7,925 bases of DNA, taken from positions 1 to 7,925 of the forward strand of contig PSPB01000022.1 of NCBI GenBank assembly GCA_003193815.1. The letters run 5' to 3'. The stretch is from Methanobacteriota archaeon. GTDB taxonomy: Archaea > Thermoplasmatota > Poseidoniia > MGIII > CG-Epi1. The position numbers and the translations under genes are program-made. The stretch's first letter is position 1. Each line of letters begins with the position of its first letter. This document shows, piece by piece, positions 1-5,762 of the stretch. The notes under the pieces were generated by a model that was not told where the DNA came from, ran no database searches, and was given only the letters and a program-made list of their open reading frames with translations.

Positions 1-38
1 TTATCTCTGCCTTTCGCAAATACCTATCGGCAATGAGA

Positions 39-57
39 ATTAGTGATAATCATTACT
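39..57. promoter_or_regulatory. Putative metalloregulator (Fur/DtxR-like) operator
   Basis: The 19 bases ATTAGTGATAATCATTACT form an interrupted dyad centred on A48, with 7 of 9 base pairs complementary between the arms; the inner arms TAGTGAT and ATCATTA differ at one position. By hand alignment it matches 14 of 19 positions of the classical bacterial Fur box, including an unbroken 12-base TGATAATCATTA. Archaea use DtxR/IdeR- and Fur-family metalloregulators that bind similar AT-rich dyads, and the downstream genes handle haem, so iron control is plausible. The site is about 95 bases before the ccmC start and could instead serve a gene off the left edge. An AT-rich spacer can produce such matches by chance. 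Confidence 0.35.
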
Positions 58-73
58 GTTAAGCATTACCGTT
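51..73. repeat. Short imperfect direct repeat
   Basis: CATTACTGTT (51-60) recurs as CATTACCGTT (64-73) with one mismatch and a 13-base period, a little more than one helical turn. The first copy overlaps the right arm of the Fur/DtxR-like dyad, so the pair could be a second set of regulator contacts. It may equally be chance in AT-rich sequence. Confidence 0.4.
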
Positions 74-122
74 TCACGACGATACAAGCAGGAAATTAAC
101 AAGTCCAAACGGCCAATAATAG

Positions 123-130
123 CTTAATTA
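123..130 (+). promoter_or_regulatory. TATA-like box, ccm operon promoter
   Basis: CTTAATTA is centred about 24-28 bases before the two possible ccmC starts (GTG 151, ATG 154). That is the usual distance between an archaeal TATA box and the transcription start, so the message would begin at or within a few bases of the start codon. No Shine-Dalgarno precedes ccmC, which agrees with a leaderless mRNA. AATAATAG just upstream (115-122) is an alternative element. No start site is experimentally known. Confidence 0.45.
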
Positions 131-150
131 GCGGTGCAGGGTCGCGCGGC

Positions 151-849
151 GTGATGAAGTCGCACTCGATTACCGGCGCGCTCGGCGCGACGGGGTTCGT
201 GCTGGTGCTGCTGACACTCTGGCAGGGGTTGCTGGTCATGCCGCCGGCGCGCTTCTTCACCGCGCCCAACGCGCAGCGGCTCTTCTACCTGCACGTCCCG
301 TCGGGGCTGATGGCGTATCTGGCGTTCATGCTCGTCGTCGCCGGCAGCGGCTGGTGGCTCTGGAAGCGCACCCCGCAAGGCGACCGGCTGGCGCGCTGCG
401 CTGCCGAACTGGGGCTCGTGTTCGGCGCGATGTCGCTTGCGTCCGGCACGTTCTGGATGCGTGCCGAGTGGGGGCCCGACATAGTCATGCGCTTCTTCAG
501 CGACATGCGGCTGGCGACGACGCTCGCAATGTGGCTGCTGCTCGTCGCCTACGTCACCTGGCGTCGGCAGCCCGATTCGGAAGCGGTGCGCCGTGGCGCG
601 GCCATCGTCGGGATGCTCGGCGTCATTTCGGTGCCGCTTTCTTATCTTTCGTCGCGCTTCCTGCGCTCCGACCATCCCGTCATAATCGGCAGCGACAACC
701 AGGACGCGCTGGCGCCCGAAATGCGGCTGGTGCTCTACGCCGGCCTGCTGGGCTTCCTGCTGCTCTTCGTCGCGCTGCTGCGCACGCGGCTCGAGCTGGA
801 GCGGCTCGAGGAAGAGCTGCTCGCGGCGCGGCTGGAGGGCGGCGCGTGA
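151..849 (+). CDS. ccmC: CcmC-like haem-handling membrane protein
   Basis: This is a CcmC-family integral membrane protein of cytochrome c maturation System I, which presents haem on the outer face of the cytoplasmic membrane for transfer to CcmE. I count six hydrophobic segments (roughly residues 8-30, 45-70, 82-103, 121-137, 148-170, 190-210). The two external haem-ligand histidines are in place: His48 in LFYLHVPSG and His175 in FLRSDHPV. Between segments 3 and 4 lies the WWD-motif position: Trp107-Gly108 and the Asp-x-Arg-Leu end (118-121) remain, but the central tryptophans are gone and about four residues are added. The C-terminus is a charged helix (211-230). The 232-residue length is normal for the family. 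Start is GTG 151; ATG 154 is equally possible because there is no Shine-Dalgarno. The stop overlaps the next start (GTGA), pointing to coupling. CcmF and NrfE/CcsA relatives share the fold, but the size and histidine pattern favour CcmC. Confidence 0.85.
   Translation: MMKSHSITGALGATGFVLVLLTLWQGLLVMPPARFFTAPNAQRLFYLHVPSGLMAYLAFMLVVAGSGWWLWKRTPQGDRLARCAAELGLVFGAMSLASGTFWMRAEWGPDIVMRFFSDMRLATTLAMWLLLVAYVTWRRQPDSEAVRRGAAIVGMLGVISVPLSYLSSRFLRSDHPVIIGSDNQDALAPEMRLVLYAGLLGFLLLFVALLRTRLELERLEEELLAARLEGGA
834..839 (+). promoter_or_regulatory. Shine-Dalgarno site for the CcmD-like gene
   Basis: GGAGGG lies 6 bases before GTG 846 and is complementary to the usual archaeal 16S rRNA tail. It sits inside the end of ccmC and decides the start of the next gene within a frame that stays open far upstream. 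Confidence 0.7.
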
Positions 850-1373
850 GCGGCGCCCGCGTCGCGTTGGCACTCGCACTGGCGCTGCTACTGCTGCCGT
901 CCGCGGCCGCCGAGACAGTGACGCTCACCGACGGGGACGCCAGCGTGAGTGTGAGTTACAACCCGGTCTTCCGCACCGGCGAGGCATGGTTCATCGACCT
1001 TGAGGTCGAGAACGGCGACGGCTACACGGTCGAGGCCGAATTTTCGGGCGCCGAACTGCGCTCGAAAGCGCTGCCGGTCGCTGGCGGAGCCAGCTTCTCG
1101 TTCCCCGGAGCGACCTTCCACAGCGAGGCGTTCAACGTCCCGCTCGAGTTGCGGCTGCTGCGCGACGGCAGCATCGTCACCAACACGACGGTCGAGATTG
1201 ACGTCAGCGTCCCCCCGGCGGAGGACCTGCTCTGGCTCTGGGGCGGAATGACGGTCTTCTGGCTCGGCATCGCGGGCTACGCCGGCTGGCTCCACCGCCG
1301 GCAGGCGGAGCTGCGGCGGCAGCTGGAAAGCCATATTGCTGCCGCCCCCGATGGAGGGGAAGATGGAGAGTGA
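846..1373 (+). CDS. Exported beta-rich domain fused to a CcmD-like C-terminal helix
   Basis: This 175-residue protein has three parts. Residues 1-22 are a signal peptide (a run of Ala/Leu ending in an Ala-x-Ala site before Glu23). Residues 23-122 are an extracytoplasmic domain of alternating hydrophobic residues, likely an immunoglobulin-like beta-sandwich, without cysteines. Residues 128-149 are a membrane helix followed by a basic amphipathic tail (His150-Arg-Arg-Gln153, then Leu and charged residues to about 162). The pattern Trp139...Gly-Tyr145...Leu149-x-Arg-Arg-Gln resembles the small CcmD family, which holds CcmC, CcmE and the CcmAB transporter together. Its position between ccmC and ccmE is where a CcmD is expected. 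The outer domain has no assigned function; it could contact CcmE, apocytochrome or haem. Start GTG 846 is chosen from the GTGA overlap with ccmC, the signal peptide and the upstream GGAGGG. The CcmD relation rests on pattern and context, not on a search. Confidence 0.7.
   Translation: MSGARVALALALALLLLPSAAAETVTLTDGDASVSVSYNPVFRTGEAWFIDLEVENGDGYTVEAEFSGAELRSKALPVAGGASFSFPGATFHSEAFNVPLELRLLRDGSIVTNTTVEIDVSVPPAEDLLWLWGGMTVFWLGIAGYAGWLHRRQAELRRQLESHIAAAPDGGEDGE
1353..1359 (+). promoter_or_regulatory. Shine-Dalgarno site deciding the ccmE start
   Basis: GGAGGGG ends 3 bases before ATG 1363 (5 bases if only GGAGG pairs). It favours ATG 1363 over the in-frame TTG 1336 and ATG 1351, the latter of which would overlap the site itself. 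Confidence 0.7.
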
Positions 1374-1764
1374 ACGGCGCACGCGGCGGCCGCTGCCAAC
1401 CTGGGCCAAGGGGCTGCTGGCGCTCGCGATTCTCGTCGCGACCGGTGCGGCCGCATTCTACTCGGTTGACGAGCAAGTCGACTACGTTTCCGTGGAGACC
1501 GCAGTCAGCGGCGAATACGACGCGGGCGAACGCATCCAGGTCCACGGCGTCGTGCTCAACTGGACTCGCGAAGACATCGAACTGGTTGAGGGCGACTACA
1601 CGCTGCGCATCGACCTGGGAGGCGTAATTATTCCCGACACCTTCGCCGAGGACAAGGGCGCTACGATTACCGGCACGCTGGTCGAGGTCGATGGCGCGCT
1701 GATGCTGCGCGCCGAAATCATCCAGATGGGCTGCCCTTCGAAATACGAACCGGCCGAGGCATGA
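1363..1764 (+). CDS. ccmE: CcmE haem chaperone, CxxxY (archaeal) type
   Basis: CcmE is the membrane-anchored chaperone that binds haem covalently from CcmC and delivers it to the cytochrome c haem lyase. The 133-residue protein has a basic N-terminus, one anchor helix (about 14-33) and an OB-fold-like beta domain (about 43-122; note the QVHGVV strand and the ITGTLVEVDG turn). The haem site Cys124-Pro-Ser-Lys-Tyr128 lies close to the C-terminus. Most bacterial CcmE proteins attach haem through His in HxxxY; the Cys-x-x-x-Tyr form is known from archaea and some sulfate-reducing bacteria, where System I also lacks CcmH. The flexible tail after Tyr128 is only five residues. ATG 1363 follows a strong GGAGG and overlaps the previous gene by 11 nt; the stop overlaps the rtcB start (ATGA). 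Identification is firm from domain order and motif. Confidence 0.92.
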   Translation: MESERRTRRPLPTWAKGLLALAILVATGAAAFYSVDEQVDYVSVETAVSGEYDAGERIQVHGVVLNWTREDIELVEGDYTLRIDLGGVIIPDTFAEDKGATITGTLVEVDGALMLRAEIIQMGCPSKYEPAEA

Positions 1765-3194
1765 GGGAGCAGCTGCGCCCCGCCGGCGAAGGCGTCTTCG
1801 AGCTGCCGCAGCAGGGCGACATGCGCGTTCCTGGCAGAATATATTCGACGCCCGAACTGCTGGCGCACCCGGGGATGGACTCGGCGCTACAGCAGGTTGC
1901 CAACGTCGCGACGCTGCCAGGAATCGTCGACGCCAGCCTGGCGATGCCGGACATCCACTGGGGCTACGGCTTCCCGATTGGCGGCGTCGCCGCCTTCGAC
2001 CCCGCTGAAGGCGGCGTCGTTTCGCCGGGCGGGGTCGGTTTCGACATCAACTGCGGTGTGCGGCTGCTGCGTACTGATCTTGAACTGGGCGACGTCCAGC
2101 CGCGGCAGAGGGAGCTGGTTGACGAACTTTTCAAGCGCGTCCCGTCCGGCCTGGGCTCGAAGAGCCCGCTGGCGCTCTCGAACCGCGAGCTGGACTCCGT
2201 GCTCGAGCGCGGTGCGCAGTGGGCCGCCGAGGAGGGGTATCTCTGGGACCGCGACGTCGAGGTGCTCGAGGAGCGCGGGGCGCTCGACGTGGCGCAGCCG
2301 GAACAGGTCTCCGACTTCGCGCGCAAGCGCGGCCGCAAGCAAGTCGGTTCTTTGGGTAGCGGCAACCACTTTCTTGAATTGCAGGTCGTCGAGGAAATCT
2401 TCGACGACGCAGCCGCGAAGGCGTTCGGGCTGCGCGAGGGGCAGGTGGCGGTGATGATGCACACCGGCTCGCGCGGTTGCGGCCACCAAGTGTGCCAGGA
2501 CCATCTCGAGTGCGTCATGGACGCGTCGAAGGATGCAGGCATCGAGCTCGCCGACCGGCAGCTGGCGTGCGCGCCGCTCGAATCTCAAGCGGCGCGCAAT
2601 TACGTCGGCGCGATGTCGGCCGCCGCCAACTACGCCTGGGCCAACCGCTCGATGATTACGCACTTCACCCGCCAGGCGTTCACACAGGTCTTCGGCACCG
2701 AGGCTGAATCGCTCGGGCTGGAGACGGTCTACGACGTCGCGCACAACATCGCCAAGCTCGAGCAGCACGGCGGCCGCGAAGTGTGCGTCCACCGCAAGGG
2801 CGCCACGCGCGCGTTCCCGCCCGGCTCAGACGAAATCCCGGCGCAATACCGCGACGTCGGCCAGCCGGTGCTGGTACCGGGCGACATGGGCAGCGCGTCG
2901 TGGGTGCTCGCGGGCGCCGAGGGCGCGATGCGCGACACGTTCGGGTCGGCCTGCCACGGCGCCGGACGCGCGATGGGGCGCAAGGCGGCGGCGCGCAAGT
3001 TCGACTCGAAGCGGCTAATCCGGGATTTATGGCAGAAACAGCGCATCTACGTCCGCGCCCGCTCCCCGCGCGTCGCGGCGGAGGAGGCACCGGGTGCCTA
3101 CAAGGACGTCTCGCAGGTGGTCGAAGTATGCCATCAGGCAGGGCTGGCGCGCAAGGTGGCGCGCATGCGGCCGCTCGGCGTCGTGAAGGGCTGA
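1761..3194 (+). CDS. rtcB: RtcB RNA ligase (tRNA-splicing ligase)
   Basis: RtcB joins RNA ends bearing 2',3'-cyclic phosphate or 3'-phosphate to 5'-OH using GTP and Mn2+. In archaea it seals tRNA exons after intron removal and can repair broken RNA. At 477 residues it is full length. The metal- and guanylate-binding residues are all visible: Asp95 and Cys98 (GGVGFDINCGVR), His203 (GSGNHFLE), His234 (MMHTGSRG), His328 (YDVAHNIA), and the guanylylated His399 in GSACHGAGR. VLVPGDMGSASWVLAG (about 370-385) is also conserved. No intein interrupts it, although RtcB is a common intein host. The start ATG overlaps the ccmE stop by 4 nt (ATGA), and fen1 follows after 1 nt. The usual activating partner archease is not seen here. 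Its place in a cytochrome maturation operon is unusual. Confidence 0.97.
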   Translation: MREQLRPAGEGVFELPQQGDMRVPGRIYSTPELLAHPGMDSALQQVANVATLPGIVDASLAMPDIHWGYGFPIGGVAAFDPAEGGVVSPGGVGFDINCGVRLLRTDLELGDVQPRQRELVDELFKRVPSGLGSKSPLALSNRELDSVLERGAQWAAEEGYLWDRDVEVLEERGALDVAQPEQVSDFARKRGRKQVGSLGSGNHFLELQVVEEIFDDAAAKAFGLREGQVAVMMHTGSRGCGHQVCQDHLECVMDASKDAGIELADRQLACAPLESQAARNYVGAMSAAANYAWANRSMITHFTRQAFTQVFGTEAESLGLETVYDVAHNIAKLEQHGGREVCVHRKGATRAFPPGSDEIPAQYRDVGQPVLVPGDMGSASWVLAGAEGAMRDTFGSACHGAGRAMGRKAAARKFDSKRLIRDLWQKQRIYVRARSPRVAAEEAPGAYKDVSQVVEVCHQAGLARKVARMRPLGVVKG

Positions 3195-3195
3195 A

Positions 3196-4212
3196 ATGGG
3201 CATCAAGCTGGGCTCAATTATCCCGGCGCGCCCGGTCGAGATTGCGCAGCTGCGTGGGCAGCGGCTGGCGGTCGACGGCTACAACCTGCTCTACCAGTTC
3301 CTAGCGTCCATCCGGCAGCGCGACGGGATGCCACTCGCCGACGCCCATGGTCACACGACGTCGCACCTTTCGGGGCTGCTTTTCCGGCTCTCGGCGCTCG
3401 CTGCCGAGGGGCTGCGCTTCTGCCTGATTTTCGACGGCAAGCCGCACGCGCTCAAGAAGCGCGTGCTCGACGAGCGGCGTGACCGCAAAATCAAGGCGCA
3501 GGCGGAGTGGGAAGCGGCGCTCGCCGCGGGCGACCTGGTGAAGGCGCGCACCAAGGCGCAGCAGACTTCACGGCTGACGCCCGAAATGGTCGCTGAAGCG
3601 CAGGAGCTACTCGACGCGCTCGGCCTGCCGTGGGTCACCGCGCCGTCGGAGGGAGAAGCGCAGGCGGCGGCGATGATGGCGGCGGGCGTGGTCGACGCGG
3701 CGGTCTCGCAGGATTTCGACACGCTGCTCTTCGGGGCGCCGCGGCTGCTGCGCAACCTGACCGTCTCGGGGCGCCGCAAACTCCCCGGCCGGCAGGCATG
3801 GGTTGAAGTCAACCCGGAGGAGCTGACGCTCGCTGGCGCCATCGAGGCGACGCAGCTTTCGCACGAGCAGCTAGTCGACATGGCCATCCTGATGGGGACC
3901 GACTTCAACCCCGGCATCCACGGCATCGGCCCGAAGAAAGGGCTGAAGCTACTGCGCGAGCTCGGCAGCGCCGAGGCGGCACTGGCGAAGCTGGGGCACA
4001 AGGTCGACAACCTGGACGAGCTGCGGCAGCTCTTCCTGAACCACCCGTCGGTCGAGTTCGCGCCGACATGGGGTGAGCCGCGGCGCGGACGCGTCATGGA
4101 GCTGCTCTGCGAACGCCACGGCTTCTCACGCGCGCGAGTCGGCACCGCTCTCGAAAAATTCACGCAACCGCCGCCGCCCATGGGCCAGCAGGCGACGCTA
4201 GGCGATTTCTGA
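3196..4212 (+). CDS. fen: Flap endonuclease FEN-1
   Basis: FEN-1 is a structure-specific nuclease that removes 5' flaps during Okazaki fragment maturation and long-patch base excision repair, bound to the PCNA sliding clamp. The N-domain (about 1-105) contains Asp27 (VDGYN) and Asp80 (FDGKPHALKK); the internal domain has Glu152 and Glu154 (PSEGEAQAA), Asp173 and Asp175 (SQDFDTLL) and Asp236 (GTDFNPG), the full set of two-metal ligands. GIHGIGPKKGLKLL (241-254) is the helix-two-turn-helix DNA-binding element. The protein ends in Gln332-Ala-Thr-Leu-Gly-Asp-Phe338, a PCNA-interacting box that stops after one aromatic residue where many archaeal versions have two. The 338-residue length is typical. 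ATG 3196 is one base after the rtcB stop, with AAGGG (3186-3190) as a modest Shine-Dalgarno. The following 34-nt spacer carries a new TATA-like box, so this is probably the last gene of the operon. Confidence 0.97.
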   Translation: MGIKLGSIIPARPVEIAQLRGQRLAVDGYNLLYQFLASIRQRDGMPLADAHGHTTSHLSGLLFRLSALAAEGLRFCLIFDGKPHALKKRVLDERRDRKIKAQAEWEAALAAGDLVKARTKAQQTSRLTPEMVAEAQELLDALGLPWVTAPSEGEAQAAAMMAAGVVDAAVSQDFDTLLFGAPRLLRNLTVSGRRKLPGRQAWVEVNPEELTLAGAIEATQLSHEQLVDMAILMGTDFNPGIHGIGPKKGLKLLRELGSAEAALAKLGHKVDNLDELRQLFLNHPSVEFAPTWGEPRRGRVMELLCERHGFSRARVGTALEKFTQPPPPMGQQATLGDF

Positions 4213-4213
4213 A

Positions 4214-4225
4214 GATTTTAAGTAG
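4214..4225 (+). promoter_or_regulatory. TATA-like promoter of comAB
   Basis: GATTTTAAGTAG lies in the spacer after fen1. Its TTTTAAGT core (4216-4223) is centred about 27 bases before GTG 4247, the spacing for a transcript starting at or next to the start codon. The preceding bases TGAAGA are purine-rich like a TFB-recognition element. No Shine-Dalgarno lies before 4247. I see no separate terminator for the upstream operon beyond the short T run 4216-4219. Confidence 0.5.
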
Positions 4226-4246
4226 TTCGAGGCGGTCGCACGAGCC

Positions 4247-5077
4247 GTGAGCGAGAAAGCGTTCGAGTTCCTGCCGATGCCGGAGCGCAGTGCGAAACCG
4301 CGCAGCACGGGGCTAACAATGGTCATCGATACCGGGCTCGGCTACCGCTACACCGAGGACCTACTCGAAATCTGCGCCGACTACATCGACCTGTGGAAAC
4401 TGGGCTGGGCGACAACACAGCTCCAGCCGCTCGACGTCGTGCGGCGCAAGGTGGAACTGATGCGGTCGCACGACATCTCGGTCTGCAACGGCGGGACGCT
4501 GCTCGAGCTCTCCGAGCACCAGAACCGGGCGGGCGAGCTCTTCGCCGAGCTGCGCGAAATGGGCGCCGACGCGACCGAGATTTCGAGCGGCAGTTTGGAC
4601 ATTGCGCCGGACCGCATCTGCGAGCTGATTGCGGAGGCGCGCGAGGCGGGGCTGGTGCCATACTGCGAAGTCGGGCGCAAGCTCCCCGAGCGCGACCTGT
4701 CGGCAGGCGAATACAACGCGCAGCTAAAGCAATTCCTGGTGGCGGGCGCCGAGAAAGTCATCGTCGAGGCGCGCGAATCGGGTGCCAGCGTAGGGCTGAT
4801 GGACGGCGGCGGCGAAGTGCAGCGCGAACGCATGAAGGCGGCGCTCGCCGGCGTCGACCCCGCCCGCGTCATCTTCGAGGCGCCGCGCAAGTCGCAGCAA
4901 ATCTTCTTCCTGCGCGAGTTCGGCCCCGAAGCGAGTCTCGGAAACATCGCGCCGACCGACGTGATTTCGGTCGAGACGCTGCGGCGCGGGCTGCGCGGCG
5001 ACACCGTAGAAGACTTTTATTTCGTCATCGGCGAGCGGCACCTTGCCGCGAGCGGCCGGGGAAAGCCCGGGGAATGA
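4247..5077 (+). CDS. comA: Phosphosulfolactate synthase ComA
   Basis: ComA adds sulfite to phosphoenolpyruvate to give (R)-2-phospho-3-sulfolactate, the first committed step towards coenzyme M in methanogens and towards sulfolactate in some other prokaryotes. The 276-residue TIM-barrel protein shows the family blocks in order: RSTGLTMVIDTGLGYR (19-34), the DLWKLGWAT strand with Lys51, NGGTLLELS (81-89), ATEISSGSLDI (109-119), CEVGRK (140-145), VIVEARESG (171-179), and EAPRKSQQIFFLREFG with LGNIAPTDVISVETLR near the C-terminus. Length is slightly above the roughly 250-residue methanogen enzyme because of a short N-terminal leader and a C-terminal tail. GTG 4247 is chosen for the fit to a leaderless promoter. 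comB begins 7 nt after the stop. The downstream dehydrogenase ComC and the rest of coenzyme M synthesis are not in view, so free sulfolactate may be the product. Confidence 0.95.
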   Translation: MSEKAFEFLPMPERSAKPRSTGLTMVIDTGLGYRYTEDLLEICADYIDLWKLGWATTQLQPLDVVRRKVELMRSHDISVCNGGTLLELSEHQNRAGELFAELREMGADATEISSGSLDIAPDRICELIAEAREAGLVPYCEVGRKLPERDLSAGEYNAQLKQFLVAGAEKVIVEARESGASVGLMDGGGEVQRERMKAALAGVDPARVIFEAPRKSQQIFFLREFGPEASLGNIAPTDVISVETLRRGLRGDTVEDFYFVIGERHLAASGRGKPGE

Positions 5078-5084
5078 GACGCTG

Positions 5085-5762
5085 ATGCGCATCGCCATCG
5101 AGCAGGGGCTGCCCGGTGCCGAAGCGGCGGCGGCGCACGGCGACGCGGTCGTGGTCATCGACGTCATCCGCGCTTCCACGACATACGCCACTGCGCTCGC
5201 CGGCGGTGCGGCGCGCATCGTGCCGTGCGCCAGCCGCGCGCATCTCGAGGAGGTGCGGCACCGCTACCCTGACGCGCTGCGGTCGGGCGAGCGCGAATGC
5301 CGCCGCATCGACGGCTACGACTTGGGGTCGTCGCCTACCGAGATGGCGGCCGCCGACCTGCACGGGCGGACGCTGCTCTCGTCGACGACCAACGGCTCGC
5401 GCATGGTCGTCGCAGCTGCCGACGCACCGGTCGTGCTGATGGGCGGTTTCTGCAACGCCCGCGCCGTTGCACGCTTTTTACGGGTGCGAGGCGGCGACGT
5501 CGCGCTGGTCTGCTCGGGGCGGCTCGGCGAGCCGGTCATCGAGGACTGGATCGGCGCAAACTGGCTGGCGCACCTGCTTGATAGCGGTGACAGCGACTTC
5601 GAGCTGACGCAGGACGAAATCCGCGAGCGCTGCCGCGCTTCGCCGAGCCACGACGCGCTCGTGGCCGTAGGACTCGAGCGCGACTTCGAGTGCTGCCTGG
5701 CATTCGACGCGTTCGACGTGGTGCCGCTGCTTGACGGGGACGGGTTCGTGGCGGCAGACTAG
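5085..5762 (+). CDS. comB: 2-phosphosulfolactate phosphatase ComB
   Basis: ComB is a Mg2+-dependent acid phosphatase that removes phosphate from 2-phosphosulfolactate, the second step after ComA. The 225-residue protein carries the family blocks: VVVIDVIRASTTYATAL near residues 22-38, GERECRRIDGYDLGSSPTE in the middle, LLSSTTNGSRM, the GGFCNARAVA segment, and VALVCSGRLGEPVIEDWIGA. The length is usual. ATG 5085 is preferred over in-frame TTG 5043, which would add 14 residues unlike the family N-terminus and lie inside comA. A weak GGGGA (5069-5073) precedes it. comA and comB are adjacent in pathway order and surely co-transcribed. The stop TAG overlaps the stop of the convergent nob1 through the palindrome CTAG, leaving no room for an intergenic terminator. 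Confidence 0.93.
   Translation: MRIAIEQGLPGAEAAAAHGDAVVVIDVIRASTTYATALAGGAARIVPCASRAHLEEVRHRYPDALRSGERECRRIDGYDLGSSPTEMAAADLHGRTLLSSTTNGSRMVVAAADAPVVLMGGFCNARAVARFLRVRGGDVALVCSGRLGEPVIEDWIGANWLAHLLDSGDSDFELTQDEIRERCRASPSHDALVAVGLERDFECCLAFDAFDVVPLLDGDGFVAAD

Larger units (their letters stand above)
1..150. other. AT-rich gene-free leader before the ccm operon
   Basis: This stretch is clearly richer in A and T than the rest of the window, and I see no convincing coding frame in it on either strand. It holds a dyad resembling a Fur/DtxR box (39-57), a 10-bp imperfect direct repeat (51-60 and 64-73) and a TATA-like box (123-130). The left edge may contain the control region or end of a neighbouring gene, but there is too little sequence to tell. 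I see no tRNA or other structured RNA. Confidence 0.6.

Noticed and set aside
354..845. Upstream extension of the CcmD-like reading frame into ccmC
   Set aside because: The extra 164 codons are Arg/Ala-rich shadow sequence. GTG 846 gives a clean signal peptide, a Shine-Dalgarno and a 4-nt overlap with the ccmC stop.
124..879. 251-codon open frame antisense to ccmC
   Set aside because: The translation is low in hydrophobic structure and dominated by Arg, Gln, Glu and His, typical of reverse-strand shadows, and has no motif; ccmC on the plus strand is convincing.
1887..2792. 301-codon open frame antisense to rtcB
   Set aside because: It is a GC-driven shadow: the plus strand carries full-length RtcB with every active-site residue, and the antisense translation is rich in Arg, Ala, Val and His with no recognisable domain.
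3351..4181. 276-codon open frame antisense to fen1
   Set aside because: Ser/Arg/Pro-rich composition and no domain; it mirrors the codon bias of FEN-1.
5472..5480. Short T run inside comB as a possible terminator
   Set aside because: It lies well inside the comB coding region with no preceding hairpin, so there is no reason to call it a terminator.
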